Numbered from the stretch's first letter, positions 26,884-35,925 are shown. The stretch: 64,000 bases of DNA from Streptomyces nigrescens (GCA_024349765.1 AP026073.1:7006001-7070000), one strand, 5' to 3'. Notes: a model not told the origin generated them from the letters alone. Made by a program: numbers and translations.

Positions 26884-27498
26884 GTGTTCACGGAAACCCC
26901 TGTCGATGCGGCGGCCCCCGGGCCCGCCGCCACCGCTGCTCCCACCGTCGCGCCGGCCTCCGTGCCGGGTGGCGCGCCGATCCCGCATGCTGTGGGGGTG
27001 AGTGACGACGAGTTCCGCGCCGCCCTGTCCCGGCTCGCCGCCGGCGTCGTACTGATCACCGCCCACGACCCGGACGCCGGGCCGCGCGGCGAGGACGCCG
27101 GCATGACCGCCACGGCCTTCCTTTCCGTGTCGCTCGACCCGCCGCTCGTGATGGTGAGCGTTCGCAACGGCTCCCGGATGGACGACCTGCTGGCGGAGCA
27201 GCCGCTGTGGGCGGTCTCCGTCCTCTCGGGGCATCAACGGCAGATTGCCGGACGATTCGCGATGAAGGGCCGTATCAGCGACCGGCTTCTCTTCGAGGAC
27301 ATCGCACACGTACGGGGCGAAGCCTCCGGCGCCCCGCTCGTCGGCGGCGCGCTGGCGACCCTGGAGTGCCGCACCGAACAGCGCGTCGCGGCCGGCGACC
27401 ACACCCTCGTCATCGGGCGGGTCCTGGCCACCGGGGTCCCGAACGAGGACGACGGGCCGCTGACGTACTTCCGGGGGCGCTACCGGCAGTTGGGGTGA
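26884..27498 (+). CDS. Flavin reductase family protein
   Basis: 204 residues. After about 40 Ala/Pro-rich residues comes a split-barrel flavin reductase-like domain: FRAALSRLAAGVVLITAH, MTATAFLSVSLDPPLVMVSV and WAVSVLSGHQRQIAGRFA are the conserved FMN-binding segments. It reduces FMN or FAD with NAD(P)H, usually to serve a partner monooxygenase, but none is encoded nearby. GTG start. The promoter region is shared with cdgB and contains the Crp-like palindrome. Confidence 0.88.
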   Translation: MFTETPVDAAAPGPAATAAPTVAPASVPGGAPIPHAVGVSDDEFRAALSRLAAGVVLITAHDPDAGPRGEDAGMTATAFLSVSLDPPLVMVSVRNGSRMDDLLAEQPLWAVSVLSGHQRQIAGRFAMKGRISDRLLFEDIAHVRGEASGAPLVGGALATLECRTEQRVAAGDHTLVIGRVLATGVPNEDDGPLTYFRGRYRQLG

Positions 27499-27528
27499 GC
27501 GGCCGGGGACCGGCAGCCGGGCCTCCGG

Positions 27529-27957
27529 TCAGGTCCAGTCGCGGCCCGAGCGGCCGCGCTTGGTCTCACCGCGCTGCTTCTTCTCGCGCAGCCGGCGCTC
27601 GTTGATGCCCCGTGGGATCCGCGACTTCCGGCGCGGCTTGGGCGGCGGTGCGCTGGCCTCGGCGAGCAGCGCGGCCATCCGGACGGCCGCGGTCTCGCGG
27701 TTGCGCCACTGGGAGCGGTGGTCGGAGGCGCGTACGGACAGCACGCCGTCGACCAGCCGGCCGGCCAGCCGCTCCAGCGCACGCTCCTTCCACACCGGCG
27801 GCAGCGCCTGCGTGCCGCCGAGGTCGAAGCGCAGCTCGACCTGGCTGTCGCTGGTGTTGACGTGCTGGCCGCCCGGACCCGAGGACCGTGAGAAGCGCCA
27901 GACGAGCTCGGCCTCGGGAAGGACGACCGAACCGCGGATGACATGGGGCCCGGACAT
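27529..27957 (-). CDS. arfB: Peptidyl-tRNA hydrolase ArfB (ribosome rescue)
   Basis: 142 residues, single RF-1-like domain with the GGQ motif (SSGPGGQHVN, about residues 22-31) and the basic, flexible C-terminal tail (PRRKSRIPRGINERRLREKK) that enters the mRNA channel of stalled ribosomes. It releases nascent chains without a stop codon. ATG at 27957; longer frames upstream are not supported by an RBS. It is convergent with the flavin reductase gene (30 bp apart). Confidence 0.93.
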   Translation of the reverse strand: MSGPHVIRGSVVLPEAELVWRFSRSSGPGGQHVNTSDSQVELRFDLGGTQALPPVWKERALERLAGRLVDGVLSVRASDHRSQWRNRETAAVRMAALLAEASAPPPKPRRKSRIPRGINERRLREKKQRGETKRGRSGRDWT

Positions 27958-28274
27958 GGCCCTATGATCCCGCGGATCCGGCCGCACCGTCACCCGCTTT
28001 TCACCCGCCTTGACCTGGCCGCACATCAGATTCCGCCGCCGAGCGGCCGAGCGGCGCGGCGCGCGGCACGGACACCAGGCACGGCGCGCGGGGGGCACCG
28101 GCACGCCACTCGGACACCGGTATGCCCCGTGGAGACCGGCATCAGGATCGGGCAAAGAAAGTAAAGGGAGCTGGAACCTCACGGTCCCCCGACGGCGTTC
28201 TGGTGGGTGACGGTAGCTTCGTGGCAGCACGGAGCCCGACGACTCGACGCGTTGACTAGGAAAGGGACATCCCC

Positions 28275-28850
28275 ATGGCTGTAAGCCTGTCCAAGGGCGG
28301 CAACGTCTCGCTCACCAAGGAGGCACCGGGCCTGACCGCCGTCACGGTGGGCCTCGGCTGGGACGTCCGCACCACCACCGGCACGGACTTCGACCTCGAC
28401 GCCAGCGCGATCGCGGTGAACACCACCGGCAAGGTCTACTCCGACCAGCACTTCGTCTTCTTCAACAACAAGAGCACGCCGGACCAGTCGATCGTCCACA
28501 CCGGTGACAACGTCACCGGCCAGGGCGAGGGCGACGACGAGCAGATCAACGTCAACCTGGCGGCGCTGCCGGCCGACATCGACAAGATCGTCTTCCCGGT
28601 GTCCATCTACGACGCCGACAACCGCAGCCAGAACTTCGGCCAGGTGCGCAACGCCTTCATCCGCATCGTCAACCAGGCCGGTGGCGCGGAGATCGCGCGC
28701 TACGACCTGAGCGAGGACGCGGCCACCGAGACCGCCATGGTCTTCGGCGAGCTGTACCGCAACGGCGCGGAGTGGAAGTTCCGTGCCGTGGGCCAGGGTT
28801 ACGCGTCGGGCCTGGTCGGCATCGCGAAGGACTTCGGCGTCAACGTCTGA
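28275..28850 (+). CDS. TerD family protein
   Basis: 191 residues, full-length Ter[21 protein letters not shown] at the start, [17 protein letters not shown] with the calcium-coordinating Asp residues, and [14 protein letters not shown] in the second half. TerD-domain proteins bind calcium and are associated with tellurite, stress and developmental phenotypes; Streptomyces carries many paralogues. RBS AGGAAAGG. Single gene followed by a terminator. Confidence 0.95.
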   Translation: MAVSLSKGGNVSLTKEAPGLTAVTVGLGWDVRTTTGTDFDLDASAIAVNTTGKVYSDQHFVFFNNKSTPDQSIVHTGDNVTGQGEGDDEQINVNLAALPADIDKIVFPVSIYDADNRSQNFGQVRNAFIRIVNQAGGAEIARYDLSEDAATETAMVFGELYRNGAEWKFRAVGQGYASGLVGIAKDFGVNV

Positions 28851-28908
28851 GTCGCCGGCGCCCCGGTGCGCAGAACCGTCCGCGGCCGGTAGACCGCGGG
28901 CTCGCTTC

Positions 28909-28938
28909 AGGGCCGGTCCCCTTCGAGGGGCCGGCCCT
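28909..28938. terminator. Terminator between terD and the Xre gene
   Basis: GC-rich stem AGGGCCGG...CCGGCCCT with a one-base bulge, placed between the convergent terD and Xre regulator genes. A second small hairpin (CCGCGG...CCGCGG) lies at 28880-28899. Confidence 0.7.
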
Positions 28939-28947
28939 GCGCGCGTT

Positions 28948-29235
28948 TCAGGCGGCCGCGTCGCTTCCGCTCCCGGCCCCGTCCGCCGGTCCGGGCGGCA
29001 TGGCCAGCACCGCCACCTCGTCCAGCGACAGTCCGAGCGTGCCGGCCAGCGCCGCGACCGTGAAGAACGCCGGGGTGGGCGCCCGGCCGGTCTCGATCTT
29101 CCGCAGCGTCTCGGCGGACAGCCCCGCCGCCGCCGCTACCTCGACCATGCTCCGCCCGCCACGCGCCGTCCGCAGCAGCGCGCCGAGCCGTTCACCGCGT
29201 TCCCGCTCCCAAGGAGTCAGTGGAGTCCGCACCAT
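28948..29235 (-). CDS. Xre-family helix-turn-helix regulator
   Basis: 95 residues starting MVRTPLTPWERERGERLG. It contains a Cro/C1-type HTH (MVEVAAAAGLSAETLRKIETGRAPTP, split across two helices, about residues 33-60) and an Ala-rich C-terminus. It is divergent from map, with a three-copy TACCGGT operator-like array in the 79-bp gap, so it probably controls itself and map. Short single-domain regulators of this class often repress the adjacent gene. Confidence 0.88.
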   Translation of the reverse strand: MVRTPLTPWERERGERLGALLRTARGGRSMVEVAAAAGLSAETLRKIETGRAPTPAFFTVAALAGTLGLSLDEVAVLAMPPGPADGAGSGSDAAA

Positions 29236-29249
29236 GCTCGTGATACTAA

Positions 29250-29284
29250 TACCGGTAAACAATTACCGGTAAAGAAATACCGGT
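29250..29284. promoter_or_regulatory. Three TACCGGT repeats at 14-bp spacing
   Basis: TACCGGT occurs at 29250, 29264 and 29278, each exactly 14 bp apart, in an AT-rich gap between the divergent Xre regulator and map. Each copy contains the self-complementary core ACCGGT. This is the best candidate operator for the Xre protein. Confidence 0.7.
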
Positions 29285-29314
29285 GCCACGTTCCTTGCCC
29301 TGCGGAGGTCATCC

Positions 29315-30082
29315 ATGGTGGAAATCAAGACGGACACCGCGGTGGACGCGATGCGGGTGACCGGCCGGGTCGTCGCCGACGCGCTGGCCGCGGCCCGCGC
29401 GGCCGCCGCGCCGGGCGTGCGGCTGCTGGACCTCGACGAGGTCGCCCGCGCGGTGCTGCGCGAGGCCGGCGCCACCTCGCCGTTCCTCGGTTACCGCCCG
29501 TCGTTCGCACCCACCCCGTTCCCGGCCGTCATCTGCGCGTCCGTCAACGACGCGATCGTGCACGGCATCCCGGACGGCTACCGGCTGCGCGACGGCGACC
29601 TGGTGAGCCTCGACTGCGGCGCGGTGGTGGACGGCTGGGCCGGCGACGCCGCCATCAGCTTCACGGTCGGCACCCCGCGCCCCGAGGACGAGCGGCTCAT
29701 GGAGACCACCCGGCGGGCGCTGGCGGCCGGTATCGCGGCCGCCGTACCGGGCGCCCGGATCGGCGACGTCTCCCATGCGATCGGCAGCATCGGACGCGCC
29801 GCCGGCCACGGCATCCCCCGCGACTTCGGCGGCCACGGCATCGGCCGGCAGATGCACGAGGACCCGCCGGTCCCCAACGACGGCCGGCCGGGCCGCGGCT
29901 TCGTGCTGCGCCCCGGCCTGGTGATCGCCATCGAGCCGATGTTCCTCGCCGGCGGCACGGACGCCTATCTCACGGACGACGACGGCTGGACCCTGCGCAC
30001 CGCGGACGGCAGCCGGGCCGCCCACTTCGAGCACACCGTCGCGGTGACGGAGGACGGGCCACGGGTGCTGACGCTGCCGTAG
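29315..30082 (+). CDS. map: Methionine aminopeptidase, type I
   Basis: 255 residues, pita-bread fold. The metal ligands are recognisable in LVSLDCGAVVDGWAGDAAISF (split Asp pair), GHGIGRQMHEDPP (His) and IAIEPMF plus FEHTVAV (Glu residues). It removes initiator methionine from nascent proteins. It is not in the usual secY-adk-map ribosomal locus, so it is probably a second, conditionally used Map; control by the divergent Xre regulator fits this (inference). The GGAGG RBS and ATG are well placed. Confidence 0.93.
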   Translation: MVEIKTDTAVDAMRVTGRVVADALAAARAAAAPGVRLLDLDEVARAVLREAGATSPFLGYRPSFAPTPFPAVICASVNDAIVHGIPDGYRLRDGDLVSLDCGAVVDGWAGDAAISFTVGTPRPEDERLMETTRRALAAGIAAAVPGARIGDVSHAIGSIGRAAGHGIPRDFGGHGIGRQMHEDPPVPNDGRPGRGFVLRPGLVIAIEPMFLAGGTDAYLTDDDGWTLRTADGSRAAHFEHTVAVTEDGPRVLTLP

Positions 30083-30166
30083 CCGACGCAGCACCCGATC
30101 CGTTCGGCCGGCCGGCCGTCGAGGGTGTGCACGGTTCGGCCGGCCGGCGAGGCCTGCGCGGTTCGG

Positions 30167-30832
30167 CTAGCCGTCGAGGGCGTGCACGCCGGCCTGCGCG
30201 AACTGCTCGTCGAGGGCCCCGCTCGGCGCCCCCGCCACGCCGATCCCGGCGATCGGCGCGTCCTCGTCCCGGACCGGCGCACCGCCCGCCAGGAAGAGGG
30301 TGCCGGGAATGTCCTTGAGCGTGGGCGCCTGGTCGAGGCGCTTGACCAGGTCGGAGGTGGGGGCGTTCCAGGACACCGCCGTGAACGCCTTCCGCGCCGC
30401 CGACTCGTACGCCTGCGGCCCGGCGCCGTCGCCCCGCAGCGCGACCAGCGTGCTGCCGTTGCGGTCCACGACGGCCACCGAGATCCGCTGCCCGGCCTTC
30501 TCGGCCGCCTTCAGCGCGGCCTGGGCGGCCTTGGTGGCGGCGTCGAGGGTGAGGTGGGTGGTGGTGCGCGTGAGGCCCTTGCCGACGTTCGCGGACGAGG
30601 ACGCGGCGGAAGCCGAGGACGCGGCGTCGGCATGCGTGGACGAGGGCACGGCGGTCGCGGAGGCGCCGCCGAGGACACCCGCGCCCACCAGGGCGGTCGC
30701 GACGGCGCCGGCCGCGGCGACGGCACCGACCGCGGAGACCTTGCGGGAGGCCTTGGAGGAGTCCCGGTGGGAGCCCTTGGGGGAGACCTCGCCGGAGACC
30801 TTGTGGGAGCGGAACGGAATTCTCGGATTCAT
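30167..30832 (-). CDS. hbpS: HbpS-like haem-binding sensor protein (GlcG family)
   Basis: 221 residues. A basic N-terminus with an SRKVSAVG sequence and a long hydrophobic stretch resembles a Tat-type export signal. A Ser/Ala linker and a GlcG/HbpS domain follow (LTLDAATKAAQAALKAAEKAG, ISVAVVDRNGSTLVALRGDGA, GVAGAPSGALDEQFAQAG). HbpS is an extracellular haem- and iron-binding octamer that modulates the SenS-SenR two-component system, and those genes follow immediately in divergent orientation. This supports an oxidative-stress sensing role. Confidence 0.88.
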   Translation of the reverse strand: MNPRIPFRSHKVSGEVSPKGSHRDSSKASRKVSAVGAVAAAGAVATALVGAGVLGGASATAVPSSTHADAASSASAASSSANVGKGLTRTTTHLTLDAATKAAQAALKAAEKAGQRISVAVVDRNGSTLVALRGDGAGPQAYESAARKAFTAVSWNAPTSDLVKRLDQAPTLKDIPGTLFLAGGAPVRDEDAPIAGIGVAGAPSGALDEQFAQAGVHALDG

Positions 30833-31018
30833 GCCCTCATCGTCGAGGGGAGACCGGCCCGCCCGGATCGGCGGTCCGGCCGGGATCGCCGTGCATGATG
30901 GGGGATACCGGTGTCGGCCGATCGGTTGATGCGGGCGCCGCTCCGCCCGGGTTACGACTACCAGGTCGGCGCCCGGCCAGGGCCCGTCCGACGGACGTCG
31001 GCCTACGAGGAGACCACG

Positions 31019-32440
31019 GTGCACATCACTCAGCAGCCGCCGGACAGGGGCGCGGACAGGGGCCCCGGCAAGGGCGAGGGCGCGAGCAGGGACGCGGGCC
31101 GGGACCCCGACGCCCGCTGGTTCGAGCCGGTGCTGCACCTGACGTTCTTCCTGCTGCTCGCCGCCTCGCTCACCCGCTTCCTGCTCCACCACCCGGGCGA
31201 ACCCCGCACCCCGTGGATCATCGCCCTCAGCATCACCCTGGCCCTGCTCCACGTCCTCGGCCCGACCCCCGGTCGCCCTGCGCTCCGTATGCCCCGTACG
31301 CCCCGTACGCGGGACGCCGGGCAGGCCGACACCCGCCGGCTGCTCTGGCTGGCCGCGGTCGTGGCGGTCTGGGTCGTCGTGGTCGTGCTCGCACCGAGCT
31401 TCGCCTGGTGCGCCGTGCCGCTCTTCTACACCGGCCTGCGAACGCTGCCGGCCGGCGCCGCGTCGGTGCTGGTCGGCCTGCTCACCGCGTTCGTCGTCGC
31501 CGCCCAACTCCGGCTGTCCACCGGCTTCGACCCGATCCTGGTGCTGGCCCCGCCGGCCGTCGCCGCGCTCGCCACCGCCGTCTTCGTCCACATGGAGCGG
31601 CAGGCGGCCCGCCAGCGCGCGCTGATCGACGATCTGCTGCGCACCCGCCGCGAACTGGCCGCGACCGAGCGGCGCGAGGGCACGCTCGCCGAGCGGCAGC
31701 GGCTCTCGATGGAGATCCACGACACGCTCGCCCAGGGGCTGTCCAGCCAGCAGATGCTGCTACAGGCCACCGACCGGACCTGGGACAGCGACCCGGCCAC
31801 CGCCCGCGGCCATCTCCGTACGGCCACCGAGATCACCGCCCGCAACCTCGCCGAGGCCCGCCGCTTCGTCCACGACCTCGCCCCGGCCGACCTGGCCGGC
31901 GGCACCCCCCTCCCGGAGGCCCTCCGCCGACTGGCCACCCGCACGACCGGTCCCACGACCGTCCCTGCGGCCGGCCCCGTGGCTGCCCCCGCGACCGGCC
32001 CCACGACTGGTCCCACCGGTCCCACGGCCGGTCCCACGGCTGGTCCCACGGCCGGTCCCCCTGCGGACGAGCCGGGCGGCGGCGGGCCCGGCGGGCGGCT
32101 GAGTGTGCGCTTCCACCAGGACGGCACCCCCGTACCGCTCCCGGACCGGGTGCAGTCCGCGCTGCTGCGCATCGCCCAGGGCGCCCTCGCGAACGTCCGC
32201 GAGCACGCCGCCGCGCGCACCGTCACCCTCACCCTCAGCTACCTGGGCGACCAGGTCGTCCTCGACATCGCCGACGACGGCCGGGGCTTCACCACCACCG
32301 CCGCCGCACAAGGACGCGGCCACGGCCTGCCCGCCATGCACGCCCGGATGCGGCAGCTCGGCGGGACGCTCACCATTGAATCCGCACCGGGCGAGGGCAC
32401 CGTCCTGTCCGCCGCCGTCCCCCTGGAGCGCACGCCATGA
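31019..32440 (+). CDS. senS: SenS-like sensor histidine kinase
   Basis: 473 residues. Five or six membrane helices (about 45-190) are followed by a HisKA_3 dimerisation box (QRLSMEIHDTLAQGLSSQQM, phospho-His in EIHDT) and a HATPase_c domain (DIADDGRGF, GHGLPAMHARM). A Gly-Pro-Thr-rich insert of about 50 residues separates DHp and ATPase domains and carries near-repeats. GTG 31019 is chosen for its GAGGAG RBS; an in-frame GTG at 30911 would add 36 residues. The stop overlaps the response-regulator ATG. Confidence 0.9.
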   Translation: MHITQQPPDRGADRGPGKGEGASRDAGRDPDARWFEPVLHLTFFLLLAASLTRFLLHHPGEPRTPWIIALSITLALLHVLGPTPGRPALRMPRTPRTRDAGQADTRRLLWLAAVVAVWVVVVVLAPSFAWCAVPLFYTGLRTLPAGAASVLVGLLTAFVVAAQLRLSTGFDPILVLAPPAVAALATAVFVHMERQAARQRALIDDLLRTRRELAATERREGTLAERQRLSMEIHDTLAQGLSSQQMLLQATDRTWDSDPATARGHLRTATEITARNLAEARRFVHDLAPADLAGGTPLPEALRRLATRTTGPTTVPAAGPVAAPATGPTTGPTGPTAGPTAGPTAGPPADEPGGGGPGGRLSVRFHQDGTPVPLPDRVQSALLRIAQGALANVREHAAARTVTLTLSYLGDQVVLDIADDGRGFTTTAAAQGRGHGLPAMHARMRQLGGTLTIESAPGEGTVLSAAVPLERTP

Positions 32441-33147
32441 CCTCCTCCGCGACCTCCTCCGCAGGCGAAGCGCCGCACACCCCCGTACGCGTCCTGCTCT
32501 GCGACGACCACGCGGTCGTCCGCGCCGGACTGCTCGCCCTGCTCAGCAGCGCCCACGGCATCGAGGTCATCGCCGAGGCCGGCGACGGCGAGGAGGCCGT
32601 GGCGCTGGCCGCCGCGCTCCGCCCCGACGTCGTCCTGATGGACCTCCAACTCGGCTCGGGCATCGACGGCATCGAAGCCACCCGCCGCATCACCGCCCGA
32701 GCCCGGGAAGCCGCAGGAGCCGGTGTCACTCCGGCCGGCTCGACCGGCCCGATCCCCCACGTCCTCGTCCTGACCACCTACGACACCGACGCCGACATCA
32801 CCCGCGCCATCGACGCCGGTGCCACCGGTTATCTCCTCAAGGCCGAGCGGCCGGAGGAACTGTTCGCCGCCATCCGGGCCGCGGCCGCGGGGCGCAGCAC
32901 GCTCTCCGGGCCGGTCGCCCACCGGGTACTGGCCCAGATGCGCAGCCCGCGCCCCACCCTCACCGACCGCGAGCTCGACATCCTCGGCCAGCTCGCCCGC
33001 GGGCTGAGCAACCGGGAGATCGCCCGCGCCCTGTTCATCAGCGAGGCCACGGTCAAGACCCACCTCGGCCGCATCTACGACAAACTCTCCGTGGACACCC
33101 GGGCCGGCGCCGTCTCCGTGGCCAAGGAACAGCGCCTGCTGCCCTGA
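32437..33147 (+). CDS. senR: SenR-like response regulator (NarL/LuxR type)
   Basis: 236 residues. The receiver domain has the phospho-Asp in VVLMDLQL (near residue 68 because of a 14-residue N-terminal extension), the conserved Thr/Ser and Lys region (LVLTTYDTDADI, GYLLKAE), and a C-terminal LuxR HTH (LTDRELDILGQLARGLSN, EIARALFISEATVKTHLGRI). It overlaps senS by 4 bp (ATGA). Likely targets, by family knowledge, are hbpS and antioxidant genes. Confidence 0.93.
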   Translation: MTSSATSSAGEAPHTPVRVLLCDDHAVVRAGLLALLSSAHGIEVIAEAGDGEEAVALAAALRPDVVLMDLQLGSGIDGIEATRRITARAREAAGAGVTPAGSTGPIPHVLVLTTYDTDADITRAIDAGATGYLLKAERPEELFAAIRAAAAGRSTLSGPVAHRVLAQMRSPRPTLTDRELDILGQLARGLSNREIARALFISEATVKTHLGRIYDKLSVDTRAGAVSVAKEQRLLP

Positions 33148-33388
33148 CTGCTCCCCCCACCCCCGCCCCCGCCTCCGCCCCCGCGAGGCGAGGCAGCGGC
33201 CCCCGCCCCCGCGTGAGGCGAGCCAGTAGCCCGCGCTCCCAGGTCACATCCCCGGGTCACATCGCCAGGTGGCATCCGCGCGCACATGGCCCGACGCCGG
33301 GTGCCGATCATGCCCTCCGGGCCGCGAGCGGCCCCGGTCAGAGCCGGTGCGCACATCCGTCCACCGACCGGCGTGACACCATCAAGGC

Positions 33389-33886
33389 GTGATCGACCTC
33401 GGCTACTCCCTCTCCCGCCGCTTTCCGGACCCACCGCAGACGGACTACCGGACCGCGGGGGTGCACGCGCTCCGCCACGACCTGTTCTGCGGCGACGTGT
33501 ACCTGGCGGACACCACGGCGGACCGCGAACTGTCCACCGCCTGGGGCTGGGTGCCGGTCCTCGACTTCGCCTGGGCGCTGTGCGACATCGTCGAGCAGCT
33601 CGACACCGACCCCCGCGGCAGCCGCTCGGCCCGTCCCGTCCACGCCGAGCTCGACTTCACGGAATCCGCCGACCTGATGCGCTTCGAGCGGCGCTTCGGC
33701 TGGGTGGACGTCGAGGCCGACTGGATGCCGGCCGACGAGCCCCCGCTCACCTTCAACCACGCCGCGCTCCGCCGCGAGGCCCGCGACTTCCTGCACGACC
33801 TGATCGCCGACCTCACGGACATGCACGACGGCCTCGGCGACAACCCCGCCATCTGGGACCTGCAGTCCCGCTTCCCCCGCGTCTGA
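33389..33886 (+). CDS. Hypothetical protein
   Basis: 165 residues, acidic and soluble, with no signal peptide or membrane helix. It is rich in Asp and aromatic residues (DLFCGDVYLADTT, GWGWVPVLDFAWALCDIVEQLD, RRFGWVDVEADWMPADEPP). The composition and length suggest a compact alpha/beta protein of the type found in Streptomyces contact- or immunity-like families. I cannot name the family and assign no function. GTG start with a weak RBS; a single gene between senR and the convergent pentapeptide protein. Confidence 0.7.
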   Translation: MIDLGYSLSRRFPDPPQTDYRTAGVHALRHDLFCGDVYLADTTADRELSTAWGWVPVLDFAWALCDIVEQLDTDPRGSRSARPVHAELDFTESADLMRFERRFGWVDVEADWMPADEPPLTFNHAALRREARDFLHDLIADLTDMHDGLGDNPAIWDLQSRFPRV

Positions 33887-33938
33887 CCACCGCCAACAGC
33901 CCGGCGGGGGCCGGAACCCCGGCCGCCCCTCCACTCCC

Positions 33939-34607
33939 CTACTCGACCCTCACCCCTGCCTGCGCCGCGAACGCCGGTGCCAGATCCATCAGTTGGGTCG
34001 TGCTGATCACCGCCCCGGACAGCCGGTCGATCCCCCGCGCGATGTCCACCGCCGCCGCGCCGCGCAGATCGACGTCCTTCATCCGCGCCTCGGAGAAATC
34101 GATCCGCGCCAGGGTGCAGTCGTCGAACGTGACCCGCTCCAGCTCGGCCCCCGCGAAGTCCGCCTCGATGAGCACGCACCCCTCGAAGGCGACGTCCCGC
34201 AGCTTCGCGCTGCGCAGATTCGGGAAGTCGATCTTCCCGCCGCGCACCACGACCCGCTCCAGGACCGCGCCGTGCAGCTGCGTCCCGCCGAGCCTGGCGT
34301 CCGAGACCTCGACATCGCGCAGGGACGCCCCGGACAGATCCGTCCCGACCCCGCGCACCCCGCTCAGCACGCTGTCGATGATCCGCGCCCGGCCGAGCAC
34401 CGTCCCGTCGAGCCCGCAGCGGCGCAGCGCACAGTCCATGAACCGCGCGCCCCGCGCCGACTGCCGCGCCCAATCGGCGTCCGCGAACTCCAGCCCGTCG
34501 TAATCCCCGCCCTCCTCCAACTCCCCGCCGTCGTACGCCACCAGCTCCGGCAGCCGCACCTCCGGCCGCCGCACCGCCCGCACCGTCTCCTTACCGCGCC
34601 CGGCCAC
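33939..34607 (-). CDS. Pentapeptide repeat protein
   Basis: 222 residues with repeated A(D/N)LXX-type units throughout (for example ARFMDCALRRCGLDG, TDLSGASLRDVEVSDARLGG, ADFAGAELERVTFDDCTLAR). It should fold as a right-handed quadrilateral beta-helix. Related proteins mimic DNA or protect gyrase, but that cannot be claimed here. GTG at 34607 follows GGGGTG at suitable spacing; a longer frame to 34760 exists and is less likely. It is divergent from the oxidoreductase. Confidence 0.85.
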   Translation of the reverse strand: MAGRGKETVRAVRRPEVRLPELVAYDGGELEEGGDYDGLEFADADWARQSARGARFMDCALRRCGLDGTVLGRARIIDSVLSGVRGVGTDLSGASLRDVEVSDARLGGTQLHGAVLERVVVRGGKIDFPNLRSAKLRDVAFEGCVLIEADFAGAELERVTFDDCTLARIDFSEARMKDVDLRGAAAVDIARGIDRLSGAVISTTQLMDLAPAFAAQAGVRVE

Positions 34608-34822
34608 GCGATCACCCCTTTCACCCTCGACCCGCATACGCGTCGCACGCACGCACCGCACCTGCGCAACACAACCCGTCGTGCTCCGGCCGGAAATCCG
34701 TCCGCCGGAATCCGTCCGCCGGAAACCGTCGTAACCCATCGTGAACCACCCCACTGACAACGCCCCCCGACCAGCGCGGAAGCACCCCTCAACCGCTCAC
34801 CCGAACCCCTCACCCCTCACCG

Positions 34823-34853
34823 TTGACCTCAACCCAACTTGAGGTCGCAGACT
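34823..34853 (+). promoter_or_regulatory. SoxR-like promoter/operator
   Basis: ACCTCAA-N6-TTGAGGT dyad (34826-34832 and 34839-34845) lying between TTGACC (-35, 34823-34828) and CAGACT (-10, 34848-34853). The spacer is 19 bp, the elongated geometry of MerR/SoxR-controlled promoters, and the arms match the SoxR box. Two TCCCACCAGACGTCG direct repeats (34869 and 34892) lie in the leader. Confidence 0.75.
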
Positions 34854-34926
34854 GACGGCGCCCCGGGATCCCACCAGACGTCGGCCCGGGCTCCCACCAG
34901 ACGTCGACAAGGAGAGAACCCCCACC

Positions 34927-35925
34927 ATGCGCGCCATACGCCTGCACGCCTTCGGCCCCGCCGAGAACCTCCTGCACGAGACCGTCGACGACCCCGCCCC
35001 CGGCCCCGGCGAGGTACGGATCTCCGTCGCCGCGGCCGGTGTGCACCTCCTGGACACCACACTGCGCGCCGGCCACTCGGGCGGGCCGTTGCCCCTGCCC
35101 GACCTCCCGACCGTGCCCGGCCGCGAGGTCGCCGGCACGGTCGACGCCCTCGGCGAGGGCACCGACCCGTACTGGCTCGGCCGGCGGGTCGTCACCCACC
35201 TGGGCGCAGCACCCGGCGGCTACGCCGAACTCGCCGTCGTCGCCGCCGACCGCCTGCACGACATCCCGGACGGGCTGGACGCCGCCCAGGCGGTCGCCAT
35301 GATCGGCACCGGCCGCACCACCATGGGCATCCTGCTCTTCGCCGACCTCACCCCCGACGACATCGCCCTCGTCCCCGCGGCCGCCGGCGGCATCGGCTCA
35401 CTGCTCGTCCAGCACCTCAAGAACACCGGCGCCACTGCCATCGGACTGGCCGGCGGCCCCGCCAAGGTGGCCCGCGTCCGTGACCTGGGCGCCGACCTCG
35501 CCGTCGACTACACCGACGACACCTGGCCGGCCCGTGTCCGCGCCTTCCTCGATGACCGGGGCGCGCCCGGCGCCACCCTCGTCTTCGACTCGGTCGGCGG
35601 CGCCCCCGGACGCGCGGCCGTCGACCTGCTCGCCGAAGGGGGCCGCCATCTGCTCTTCGGCTGGTCCTCCGGAGCCCCGACGGAGTTCGCCGACGGCGAG
35701 TTGGCGGCTCGCGGGATCACCTCCCGGCAGGTGCTGGGCCCGCCGATGCTGGCCCGGGCCGGGGGCGACAACCCGATCCGCACCCTGGAGACCGCCGCCC
35801 TCGCGGAGGCCGCAGCCGGCCGACTCGTCCCGTCCGTCCAGCGCTTCCCCCTGGCGGACGCCGCGGCCGCCCACCGCGCCCTGGAGACCCGCACCACGAT
35901 GGGCAAGGTGATCCTGGTGCCGTGA
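34927..35925 (+). CDS. Zinc-type alcohol dehydrogenase/quinone oxidoreductase
   Basis: 332 residues of the medium-chain reductase, quinone oxidoreductase branch. It has an N-terminal GroES-like domain (VAAAGVHLLDTTLRAG, VPGREVAGTVDALGEG) and a Rossmann NADPH-binding domain (VPAAAGGIGSLLVQHLKNTG). It lacks the structural zinc Cys cluster, as NADPH:quinone reductases do. The SoxR-like promoter makes it a likely redox-cycling-response gene that reduces quinones or redox-active secondary metabolites. Strong RBS (AAGGAGAG) before the ATG. Confidence 0.92.
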   Translation: MRAIRLHAFGPAENLLHETVDDPAPGPGEVRISVAAAGVHLLDTTLRAGHSGGPLPLPDLPTVPGREVAGTVDALGEGTDPYWLGRRVVTHLGAAPGGYAELAVVAADRLHDIPDGLDAAQAVAMIGTGRTTMGILLFADLTPDDIALVPAAAGGIGSLLVQHLKNTGATAIGLAGGPAKVARVRDLGADLAVDYTDDTWPARVRAFLDDRGAPGATLVFDSVGGAPGRAAVDLLAEGGRHLLFGWSSGAPTEFADGELAARGITSRQVLGPPMLARAGGDNPIRTLETAALAEAAAGRLVPSVQRFPLADAAAAHRALETRTTMGKVILVP

